Assembly: GCF_003287455.1 (NCBI RefSeq)
Contig: NZ_PRLC01000006.1
Coordinates: forward strand, 62,001-126,000
Direction: 5' to 3'
Source: Faecalibacterium hattorii
GTDB lineage: Bacteria; Bacillota; Clostridia; Oscillospirales; Ruminococcaceae
DNA: 64,000 nucleotides
Made by a program: the position numbers and the translations under genes. Below the pieces are notes generated by a model. It searched no databases and was not told the DNA's origin. It saw only the letters and a program-made list of their open reading frames with translations. Positions 42,307-49,612 of the stretch are shown in pieces; position 1 is the first letter of the stretch, and each line of letters starts with the position of its first letter.

Positions 42307-42669
42307 TTGCGTAAAAAGAAACTGGTAAAGAGAGTTGCAGGCATTGCTTTGACTGTTGGTGCAGTTATACTTGCCATTGTATGTGTTGGTAAAGTAAATC
42401 GCATTCAGAACGAAAAAGATATTATTGGCACATGGAAGGATGCAAATGCTGAGGAGATATTTACCTTTCAAGAAAACGGGGAACTTGCTGTGAGTAAAGA
42501 TATGCCCGATTCGGGTCTATCCTGCGGTGACGCATATTATAGTTTTTCTTACTCGGATATAATCTGTGTTACACAGGGAAATAGTAGTGTAGAATTTGAG
42601 ATAGAAGTAGATCAAAACGAATTGAAAATCTTCTTCATGGGACAAGAATATCTGGAATTGGAAAAGTAA
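42307..42669 (+). CDS. Small membrane-anchored protein after the ABC transporter
   Basis: 120 residues from a TTG at 42307, preceded by AGAGGT. One N-terminal helix (RVAGIALTVGAVILAIVCVG) holds a small beta-rich outside domain (KDIIGTWKDANAEEIFTFQE, NGELAVSKDM, SVEFEIEVDQNELKIFFMGQ). The WK...F.E.G pattern is like lipocalin-type META or DUF4923/5640 domains, but I cannot assign a family firmly. It is the last gene of the inner element before its right end; 42670-42799 shows no gene. Confidence 0.65.
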   Translation: MRKKKLVKRVAGIALTVGAVILAIVCVGKVNRIQNEKDIIGTWKDANAEEIFTFQENGELAVSKDMPDSGLSCGDAYYSFSYSDIICVTQGNSSVEFEIEVDQNELKIFFMGQEYLELEK

Positions 42670-42804
42670 TGATTACAAATAAAAGAAAACCATTGAGCCG
42701 ATAATTCGCATCCTCTGCGGACTAACGGCTCTGCATATATTTTGAACGCTATTTTCAGAAACATTGTGTTTTGCAGAAAAGCCCCTTGACAAATTCCATC
42801 TCAA

Positions 42805-44340
42805 AAGGCGATGCTTATGGAGTATGCCACACGCAACGGTTTCGGGAATTGCCAGTACTATGTCGATGATGGTTACAGCGGCACGAACTCTGACCGCCCT
42901 GCCTTTCAGGAACTTCTGGATGATATCCGGGATGGAAAGGTAGCGACCGTCATTACCAAAGACCAGTCCCGACTTGGACGCAACCACATCGAAACCGGAA
43001 CGTATATGGAGATATTCTTTCCTGAACACGGTGTCCGCTATATTGCAATCAACGATGGTTATGATTCCAACGAGCAATCCCAGATGGATATTGCCCCGTT
43101 CCGAAACATCATCAATGAAATGTACGCCAAAGACACTTCCCGAAAAATCAAGAGTGCCCTTCGGACACGCAAGAAAAGCGGAAAGTATATCTCCAGCAAC
43201 GCACCGTTTGGCTACCAGAAAGACCCTGCCGACCACAATCACCTTGTGATCGACCCGAACACCGCCCCCGTTGTTGAGTATATCTATTCAATGGCAGAGG
43301 AAGGGCTGGGGCTTCACCGCATCGCCAAGCGGCTCCACGATGAAAAAGTCTTGAAGCCGTGTTACTACAAGAAAGAGATGTTTGGCCGCTTTATTGATGA
43401 TGAAAAGATGTATGATTGGGACAGTGCCTATATCAGTCAGGTTCTGCACAGCCCAGTCTACGCCGGACACATCATCTACGAAGCCAAGCCCACCGTGTCC
43501 ATGAAATCCAAAAAGCGGCGTTATATTCCGTTTGAAGAACGCGCTATCGTTCCGAATACACATGAAGCAATCATCCCACAAGACCGCTGGGAAAACGTGC
43601 AGCGAATCCTTTACAGCCGTTCCGGTTGTTTTATGTGTGATAAGACCGACTACGACAATATCTTCAAGGGCATCGTCCGTTGTGCAGACTGCGGCAGAAC
43701 GATGTTAGTCAAGGTCGAGCACAGGCGCAAACGCAACAGTGTTCTGGATCAGACCTTTTATTGTTGCAGCACTTATCGGAAATATGGTGCGAAAGCCTGT
43801 GACTCTCACAACTTGGAAGCCCGTGTTCTGCATGAAGCTGTCTTTGCGGACATTCAGGCACACGCAAAGGCCGCTGTGAGCAATCGGGAAGCCCTTGTGA
43901 AGAAGATTGCAAATCAGATGCACCTCCGGGTGTCCTCTGACCGGGCGCAGCACAAACGGGATTTGAAGCAGTGTAAAGCACGAATCGCAGAAATCGAAGA
44001 CCTGTATGCAAAACTTTATGAGGACGTATCAAAGGGACTTCTCCCGGAGAAACGTTTTCAAATGCTTGCAGATCGCTACGACAAAGAACAGGCTGAACTG
44101 ACCGAGAAGATTGAGCAGTACGAGCGGGAAGGCCGTGCTGAACACGATCAGCTGGACAAGATTCAGGATTTTATTGATGAAGTCAGCAAGTACGCTGGCA
44201 TCACCGAACTGAACTAAAAGATTCTGCATCAGCTGATTGACAAGATTCTGGTATCCAAAGCGGAAAAGGTCGATGGCGAATACGTCCAGAAAATCCAGAT
44301 TTTCTACCGCTTTATCGGTCCATTGGATGCCATCGAGTAA
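42805..44340 (+). pseudogene. Large serine recombinase of the outer element, C-terminal fragment (codon 31 on) with a nonsense codon
   Basis: Continues the fragment at 22868-22957 in frame: KAMLMEYATRNGFGNCQYYV, then DDGYSGTNSDRP, VITKDQSRLGRNHIETGTYM, the recombinase domain (SSNAPFGYQKDPADHNHLVI), a zinc ribbon (IVRCADCGRTML) and a coiled coil. An in-frame TAA at 44215-44217 interrupts it; the frame then continues as KILHQLIDKILVSKAEKVDG to the natural stop at 44340. A rejoined gene would have 541 codons with the nonsense codon at 501. It lies beside the right attachment site. Confidence 0.9.
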
Positions 44341-44352
44341 CAAAGTCAGAAA

Positions 44353-44379
44353 AGTCACCTCCGAGAACTATCCTACAGA
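44353..44379. repeat. Right attachment site of the outer element
   Basis: AGTCACC (44353-44359), seven bases, ACTATCCT (44367-44374), three bases and GA (44378-44379) mirror the left end exactly. The shared core is CAGA (44376-44379). Confidence 0.8.
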
Positions 44380-44743
44380 CGGTGGGGCAGGAGGTGAGCA
44401 GCCGCTTGACGTTCAGCAGCAGAATTTCGCAATCCTCCTCTGCCACCACGCTGATGTTCAGGATGGCACCGGGGGTGGCGGCGTAAGGCTCCCCGAAAAA
44501 GTCTCCGGTATTGCACTTGGACAGGATATTGCGGTGTCCCCAAAGATCTTCCTGTATCACAAGGGTAGAGCCGGACAGCACAAGTCCCATGACCTCCGTG
44601 GAATCTCCGGCACGGAAAATGTAGGAGCCCCGGGGGCGGGTGATTTTCGTTGCACTGACGCAGTGCAGGATGGACAAAATTTCATCGTCGGTAAGCCCGG
44701 TAAAGAAGGGGCAGTTCCGCAGAACAGGCAGATATTTTTGCAT
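44375..44743 (-). pseudogene. Crp/Fnr-family regulator, N-terminal (effector-binding) half, split by the outer element
   Basis: The ATG at 44743 follows AAGGAGG. The cyclic-nucleotide-binding-like barrel is complete: MQKYLPVLRNCPFFTGLTDD, then RGSYIFRAGDSTEVMGLVLSG, GDFFGEPYAATPG and CEILLLNVKRLL. It ends at SCPTVC, where the element starts. The next residues of the intact protein (DHHQKLIRN) are at 13538 and below. A fused open frame runs on for 20 codons into the element (to 44312), giving an effector domain with no DNA-binding domain. Confidence 0.9.
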
Positions 44744-44783
44744 AAAAGCCTCCTTGTTGGAATTCAAACAGACAAGTTGCCTT

Positions 44784-44797
44784 TAGTATACTATAAT
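44784..44797. promoter_or_regulatory. Divergent promoter region, Crp/Fnr and ferredoxin genes
   Basis: The palindrome TAGTATACTA (44784-44793) overlaps a plus-strand -10 TATAAT (44792-44797) and a minus-strand -10 TATACT (44790-44785), the latter with TTGCAT at 44814-44809. It may be a shared operator of the divergent genes. Confidence 0.5.
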
Positions 44798-44841
44798 AAA
44801 GCTGCAAATGCAAAAAACACCCACAACAGGAGAGTATAGAT

Positions 44842-45564
44842 ATGATTCGGAAGATCATCCATATTGACGAAGAAAAATGCAACGGCTGCGGCTTGTGCGC
44901 AACCGCCTGCCACGAGGGAGCCATCGACATCATCAACGGCAAGGCAAAGCTGGTGCGGGAAAATTTCTGCGATGGCTTTGGCGACTGTCTGCCGGGCTGC
45001 CCCACCGGAGCCATTACCTTTGAAGAGCGGGAAGCCCCCGCCTACGACGAGGCGGCGGTGCAGGAGAACAAAAAGAAAAAGGAGCTGCAGGAAAAGATGA
45101 AGCATCTCCACGAGGGCGGCTGCCCCGGCTCCCGGATGCGGACGCTGGAACAGCCGGAGACCGCTGCCGAAAGTGTGGCTTCTGCTCCCGTACAGCCGGT
45201 CTCCCGGCTCCGCAACTGGCCGGTGCAGATCAAGCTGGCACCTGTCCATGCGCCTTACTTTGAGGGTGCAAAACTCCTGATCGCAGCGGACTGCACAGCA
45301 TACGCCTACGCCAATTTCCATCAGGAGTTTATGCGCGGCAAGGTGACCCTCATCGGCTGCCCGAAGCTGGATGCTGTGGATTACAGCGAAAAGCTCACCG
45401 AGATCCTGCGCAGCAACGACATCCAGAGCGTGACCATCCTCCGCATGGAGGTGCCCTGCTGCGGCGGCTTGGAGATGGCCGCAAAAAAGGCACTGCAGAC
45501 CAGCGGAAAGTTCATTCCGTGGCAGGTGGTAACCATCTCCATTGACGGAAAAATTCTGGATTAA
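44842..45564 (+). CDS. 4Fe-4S ferredoxin-type iron-sulfur protein
   Basis: 240 residues; ATG 44842 after AGGAG. Two 4Fe-4S motifs occupy the N-terminus: CNGCGLCATACHEGA (about 14-28) and CDGFGDCLPGCPTGA (about 46-60, with the first pair more widely spaced). A charged linker (ENKKKKELQEKMKHL) leads to a C-terminal domain with VPCCGGLEMAAKKAL (about 205-219). The divergent Crp/Fnr gene and this protein are a recurrent Clostridia pair linked to redox or nitrosative stress. With that regulator broken, its control is probably altered. Confidence 0.88.
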   Translation: MIRKIIHIDEEKCNGCGLCATACHEGAIDIINGKAKLVRENFCDGFGDCLPGCPTGAITFEEREAPAYDEAAVQENKKKKELQEKMKHLHEGGCPGSRMRTLEQPETAAESVASAPVQPVSRLRNWPVQIKLAPVHAPYFEGAKLLIAADCTAYAYANFHQEFMRGKVTLIGCPKLDAVDYSEKLTEILRSNDIQSVTILRMEVPCCGGLEMAAKKALQTSGKFIPWQVVTISIDGKILD

Positions 45565-45613
45565 AAGTACAGGGCAGACCGATACCGCTTTGGCGGGAAA
45601 CGTGGGATGATCC

Positions 45614-45700
45614 TTGCAGGAACTGGTTCGGGCTCAGAAAAACGTAGAACGATTTTTTGCGGAGGAAAAGAACACCACCGAGAAAACCCGGATCCGATAA
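45614..45700 (+). pseudogene. Possible gene remnant
   Basis: 29 codons reading LQELVRAQKNVERFFAEEKN, then TTEKTRIR and stop, look like the helical end of a protein. There is no start or ribosome-binding site. A strong terminator follows. The rest of 45565-45963 shows no gene. Confidence 0.25.
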
Positions 45701-45707
45701 ACGAATA

Positions 45708-45754
45708 CCGCCGAGGAGCGTTCCCAGTTGGAAGGCTCCTCGGCGGATTTTTTG
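45708..45754 (+). terminator. Strong rho-independent terminator
   Basis: CCGCCGAGGAGC (45708-45719) and GCTCCTCGGCGG (45735-45746), then ATTTTTTG. Confidence 0.82.
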
Positions 45755-45963
45755 TCAAGCACTGATAATAAATAATAAGTAGGATTCACAAGCATAAACT
45801 CTTGAAACGCTTCTGTCGGAATGTTACAATACATACTAGATATGTTGGTATATACTGTTCAAAAAACTGCTGACAACAGGGCATGAATCATGCTGCAATG
45901 AACTTCTTGAAACCTGTGCAATGGAAATGAAACCGGAATGAGACCGTCTGGGGCGGAGAAAGA

Positions 45964-48642
45964 TTGGGAAAAATGAAAAACTCTGGAACGAGCGAAACCA
46001 TGCAGACGCTGATGCGGAAAAGCGTCTGTGCGATGCTGAGCCTGCTGCTGTTGCTATCAGCCGTGCTCCCTGTGAAGACTGCCGCAGAAACCGCCCCTGC
46101 AAAGATCGTCCGTGTCGGCTCGTTTGAGGACACCTTCAACTATGTCAACGAGAGGGGTGCAAGAAAAGGCTACGGCTACGAATTGCTGGAAACACTATCC
46201 GGCTATACAGGCTGGCAGTTTGAGTATGTGACCTGCGATTGGTCAGACTGCTTTGAAAAACTCAAAAACGGCGAGATCGACATCATGGGCGATATTTCCT
46301 ATACGGAAGACCGCGCTGAGGAGATGCTGTTTTCGGACGAGCCGATGGGGGAAGAAAAATATTACCTCTATGCTGATTTCTCGCGCACAGACATCTCCGC
46401 CTCCAACTTCAAAACGCTGAACGGCAAAAAGATCGGTGTTCTGATGGGAACGGAACCGGAAGAGATGCTGACCGAATGGGAGGAAAAACACGGCATAAAA
46501 ACGGAACACGTCAACATTTCCGACAACGAGGATGTGAAGCAAAAGCTGGCAAACCACGAGATCGACTGCTTTGTTTCACTGGAAGAAGCTTTCTGGGCAG
46601 AGCTTGGCATTTCGACCATGACCCGTGTGGGAGAATCCAGCATCTACTATGCGATCAATAAGGACCGGCCTGATCTCAAGGAAGAACTGGATTATGCAAT
46701 GAGCGTGTTGGACGAAGCGGATCCTTTTTATACGGCGGATCTGTATAAACGGTATTTCTCGCTGGATTATACGCCCATCCTTACGGGTGAGGAAAAGGCG
46801 TGGCTCAGAAAGCACGGCGCGATCCGGATGGGCTTTCTGACGAGTGATGGCGGCGTCAGCACCTATGACCCTGCCACCGGGGAGCTTACCGGAGCGATCA
46901 CGGACTATATTCAGTTTGCAACAGGTTGTCTTGGAAATCAGGAACTGGAATTCCAGATCGTCGGCTATGACAGCATAGAAGCGGAACTCGATGCCCTGAA
47001 ATCGGGCGAGATCGACATGATCTTCCATTTCGACCAGAACCCGAATCTGGCGGAAGAGTATCGTGTTGCCTGTACCAGCACAACGTGGATCACAAACCTG
47101 ATGGCGGTTACGAACAAAGAGCACTTTAACGAGAGCAAGGCAAACCGCATTGCCGTTCCCCAAAACAAGCTTTCCCTGAAAAAGTACCTTGCGTTTTATT
47201 ATCCGCAGTGGGAGATCGTGGACTGTGATACACAGGAGGATGCGGCAAAGCCAATCAATCTGCTTGCCGGTTCTATTGCAATGTATCAGAGCTCTGCGCG
47301 GAAGGTTACCCTGAGCGAGTTTATAAAGGATAACTTCTTTATGGTTCTGCTGATCGGCAGCATTGCCGTTGCAGTTGTTCTGCTCACGATCCTGAAGCTG
47401 CTCCAGAAGGCGCGTAAAGCCGAAGCTGCTGCAAAGAAAGCCGCAAACGATACGCAGGAGCTGAATGCAAAATTGCAGGTCGCCGTGGAAAAAGCAGAGA
47501 GTGCGAACCGCGCCAAGTCCACCTTCCTGTTCAATATGTCTCATGATATCCGTACGCCCATGAACGCCATTATCGGTTACGCAGATCTTGCCTCCCGGCA
47601 TCTGGACGACCCTGAAAAGCTGGAAAAATACATGGAGAACATTCAGGTGTGCGGACAGAACCTGCTGATGCTGCTGAACAATGTTCTGGATCTCGCCCGG
47701 ATCGAGAATGATAAGACGGAGATCGAATATTCGGTTTCGGATGTGGAGAAGGATTTCCGTAACTGCATTGCGATGTTCCAGAATCAGGCAGACAGCAAGG
47801 GGCAGACGCTTACGGTGACAGCACAGCTGCAGCATCCGTATGTCTATGCGGATATTCCGCACCTGACCGAGGTCTGCACGAATCTTGTCAGCAATGCAGT
47901 CAAATACACAGGTGCCTGTGGCACGATCCACTGCGATATCACGCAGAAGCCCGGCAAGAAAGAGGGCTGGTGCGATACGGTGATCACGGTTGCCGATAAC
48001 GGCATCGGAATGTCGCAGGAGTTCCAGAAGCACATTTTTGAACCCTTTGAACGGGAGCGCACTTCCACCGTCAGCAAGGTGGAGGGCAGCGGCATCGGAA
48101 TGGGCATCGTGAAAAAGCTGGTCGGGCTGATGGGCGGCACCGTGGAAGTGGAAAGCAAGATCGGTGTTGGCTCCACGTTTACCGTCACCATTCCCTGCCG
48201 CATTGCATCGCAGGAGGAAACACAGGCAAAACGGGATACCACTTCTTCGGACAAAAAGGGCCTGTCCGGTACAAAAATCTTGCTGGCCGAGGACAACGAC
48301 CTGAATGCGGAAATCGCCGTCGAGCTGCTGCAGGAAGAGGGCTGCGCGGTAGACCGCGCCAAAGACGGCGTGGAATGTGTGGATATGCTGGAAAAAGCTG
48401 CGAACGGAACCTATCAGCTGATCCTTATGGACATCCAGATGCCTGTGATGAACGGCTACGATGCGGCAAAAAAGATACGGAGGATGGATGATCTCCCAAA
48501 AGCGGATATCCCCATCATCGCCATGACTGCAAATGCTTTTTCCGAAGATAAACAGGCGGCATTGGATGCAGGGATGAACGACCATGTTTCAAAGCCGATC
48601 AATAGGAATATCCTTGTGCCGACCATCCAGAAATATCTCTGA
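45964..48642 (+). CDS. Hybrid sensor histidine kinase with periplasmic-binding-protein-like sensor domains
   Basis: 892 residues from TTG 45964, after GGAG; ATG 45973 is the alternative. A signal-like helix (AMLSLLLLLSAVLPVKTAAE) precedes two extracellular SBP_bac_3 domains (about 45-270 and 285-440). A transmembrane helix (FFMVLLIGSIAVAVVLLTIL), a coiled coil, a HisKA domain (NMSHDIRTPMNAIIGYADLA), an HATPase domain (NAVKYTG, DNGIGM, GSGIGMGIVKKL) and a receiver domain (ILLAEDNDLN, LILMDIQMPVMNGYDA) follow. The second sensor domain looks shortened by about 80 residues. It is likely an amino-acid or peptide sensor; no partner regulator is adjacent. Confidence 0.9.
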   Translation: MGKMKNSGTSETMQTLMRKSVCAMLSLLLLLSAVLPVKTAAETAPAKIVRVGSFEDTFNYVNERGARKGYGYELLETLSGYTGWQFEYVTCDWSDCFEKLKNGEIDIMGDISYTEDRAEEMLFSDEPMGEEKYYLYADFSRTDISASNFKTLNGKKIGVLMGTEPEEMLTEWEEKHGIKTEHVNISDNEDVKQKLANHEIDCFVSLEEAFWAELGISTMTRVGESSIYYAINKDRPDLKEELDYAMSVLDEADPFYTADLYKRYFSLDYTPILTGEEKAWLRKHGAIRMGFLTSDGGVSTYDPATGELTGAITDYIQFATGCLGNQELEFQIVGYDSIEAELDALKSGEIDMIFHFDQNPNLAEEYRVACTSTTWITNLMAVTNKEHFNESKANRIAVPQNKLSLKKYLAFYYPQWEIVDCDTQEDAAKPINLLAGSIAMYQSSARKVTLSEFIKDNFFMVLLIGSIAVAVVLLTILKLLQKARKAEAAAKKAANDTQELNAKLQVAVEKAESANRAKSTFLFNMSHDIRTPMNAIIGYADLASRHLDDPEKLEKYMENIQVCGQNLLMLLNNVLDLARIENDKTEIEYSVSDVEKDFRNCIAMFQNQADSKGQTLTVTAQLQHPYVYADIPHLTEVCTNLVSNAVKYTGACGTIHCDITQKPGKKEGWCDTVITVADNGIGMSQEFQKHIFEPFERERTSTVSKVEGSGIGMGIVKKLVGLMGGTVEVESKIGVGSTFTVTIPCRIASQEETQAKRDTTSSDKKGLSGTKILLAEDNDLNAEIAVELLQEEGCAVDRAKDGVECVDMLEKAANGTYQLILMDIQMPVMNGYDAAKKIRRMDDLPKADIPIIAMTANAFSEDKQAALDAGMNDHVSKPINRNILVPTIQKYL

Positions 48643-48724
48643 CGCTGGGCTTCGTCCTTTGTGCGGCAGGTGCAGTTGAAAAGATTGCATAGAGTATGAT
48701 AAAAGTATTATTCTTTTGTGAATT

Positions 48725-48767
48725 TTAGCACTCTATGCTTGACAGTGCTAAAAACGTGTGGTATAAC
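48725..48767 (+). promoter_or_regulatory. CIRCE operator over the hsp20 promoter
   Basis: TTAGCACTC (48725-48733), nine bases and CAGTGCTAA (48743-48751) match the HrcA-binding CIRCE element with one mismatch. TTTTAGCACT/AGTGCTAAAA is fully symmetric. The promoter TTGACA (48739-48744), 17 bp and TATAAC (48762-48767) overlaps it. A 5' leader of about 115 bases contains the hairpin GAGCC-GCAA-GGCTC. Confidence 0.88.
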
Positions 48768-48888
48768 TAGGCCGTGCTCAGGAGGAAGGGCAAAGAAGAG
48801 AGCCGCAAGGCTCCCCGGAAAGCCCCGCCGAATGGGTAACATAAAGATTTTTGACCCGACCCGAACGCCGGGATTGGAGGAATGATTT

Positions 48889-49359
48889 ATGTTTATGCCG
48901 ACTATTTTCCATGAAAACCTGTTCGATGATCTCTTTGACCCGTTCTGGAACGATGGCGCGCTGGAACGTGCGATGAACCGTGACGAGCGTGAAACCTTCG
49001 GCAAGCGCGGTGCAAACATGATGAAGACCGATGTGAAGCAGACCGCCGATGGCAACTATGATGTTGCCGTTGACCTGCCCGGCTGCAAGAAGGAAGATGT
49101 TCAGATGGAGCTGAACGACGGCTACCTGACCATTCAGGCCGTCCGCAGCCACAGCAATGACGAGAAAGATCAAAATGGCCGCTACCTGCGCCGCGAGACT
49201 TTCTCCGGCACCTGCGCCCGCAGCTTCTATGTGGGGGACGCCGTGAAGAAGGAGGACATCCACGCAAAGTTCGAGGATGGCATCCTGCACATCACGCTGC
49301 CCGCACCGCAGCAGCAGAAGGCTCTGCCTGTGAACCCCAACCTGATCGAAATTGAATAA
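48889..49359 (+). CDS. Small heat-shock protein Hsp20/IbpA
   Basis: 156 residues; ATG 48889 after GGAGG. The alpha-crystallin domain runs from MMKTDVKQTADGNYDVAVDL, then PGCKKEDVQMELNDGYLTIQA, to FEDGILHITLPAP, with the short C-terminal anchor (ALPVNPNLIEIE). The N-terminal start FHENLFDDLFDPFW is typical of bacterial Hsp20. It is an ATP-independent holdase for unfolding proteins, controlled here by HrcA through CIRCE (seen) as a single gene with its own terminator. Confidence 0.95.
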   Translation: MFMPTIFHENLFDDLFDPFWNDGALERAMNRDERETFGKRGANMMKTDVKQTADGNYDVAVDLPGCKKEDVQMELNDGYLTIQAVRSHSNDEKDQNGRYLRRETFSGTCARSFYVGDAVKKEDIHAKFEDGILHITLPAPQQQKALPVNPNLIEIE

Positions 49360-49406
49360 CAGCCGTGCATCGGTGTGAGGAACATCGGTGCCCAGTGTAT
49401 AATGCA

Positions 49407-49447
49407 AAGCCCCCGGAGAGCTGAGAAAAGGCTCTCCGGGGGCTTTT
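49407..49447. terminator. Terminator after hsp20
   Basis: AAGCCCCCGGAGAGC and GCTCTCCGGGGGCTTTTT, a long perfect stem between convergent genes. Confidence 0.85.
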
Positions 49448-49470
49448 TGCGTCTGCTTCGACGAAATAAA

Positions 49471-49599
49471 TTATTTCCGGCTGGTCAACCGGTTCAGCAG
49501 CATCACGGCCAAAACGATGATGCCGATGACGAGAATGATGCCGACCATGCCGATGAACATCATGGGCAGCGTGGTCATCCACGAAGAAAGATGAAGCAT
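49471..49599 (-). CDS. 42-residue single-helix membrane protein, probable small subunit of the Na+ pump
   Basis: The ATG at 49599 follows GGAGGT (49606-49611). The product reads LSSWMTTLPMMFIGMVGIIL, then VIGIIVLAVMLLNRLTSRK and stop: one membrane helix with a short basic tail. It starts 14 bp after the oadB stop on the same strand, where Na+-decarboxylase operons keep their small gamma-type subunit (OadG-like). It lacks the long Pro/Ala-rich tail of OadG, so a structural role in stabilising the beta subunit is an inference. Confidence 0.68.
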   Translation of the reverse strand: MLHLSSWMTTLPMMFIGMVGIILVIGIIVLAVMLLNRLTSRK

Positions 49600-49612
49600 A
49601 TGCGTACCTCCG

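Larger units (their letters stand above)
22953..42804. mobile_element. Inner mobilizable element (about 19.85 kb) inserted in the outer recombinase gene
   Basis: The shared core CTCAA lies at both ends (22953-22957 and 42800-42804). Just inside are imperfect inverted repeats, ATGTAATATGTAGAGGG at the left and ATGGAATTTGTCAAGGG read inward from the right. Content: tnpV, AlbA-type regulator, DUF6076 gene, sigma-like gene, tnpW, large serine recombinase, primase and SF3 helicase, ParM/ParR-like pair, oriT and MobQ relaxase, ECF sigma pair, two-component system with ABC transporter. Removing it rejoins the outer recombinase in frame. Confidence 0.88.
13540..44379. mobile_element. Outer mobilizable element (about 11 kb) carrying an inner element; total about 30.8 kb
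   Basis: Defined by the two halves of the Crp/Fnr gene and by the shared core CAGA at 13540-13543 and 44376-44379. Native content: DUF6061 gene, secreted protease/ECF-sigma cassette, DUF3847 gene, oriT, MobQ relaxase, RepA-like gene, a small basic protein and a large serine recombinase next to the right end. Such recombinases normally sit beside one attachment site, as here. The recombinase is now broken by the inner element (22953-42804) and by a nonsense codon, so self-excision is unlikely without a helper enzyme (inference). Confidence 0.88.

Noticed and set aside
46576-48585. Open frame of about 669 codons on the minus strand
   Set aside because: It lies wholly antisense to the hybrid histidine kinase, whose domains are unmistakable; the product is His/Cys-rich with no known domain and no Shine-Dalgarno.
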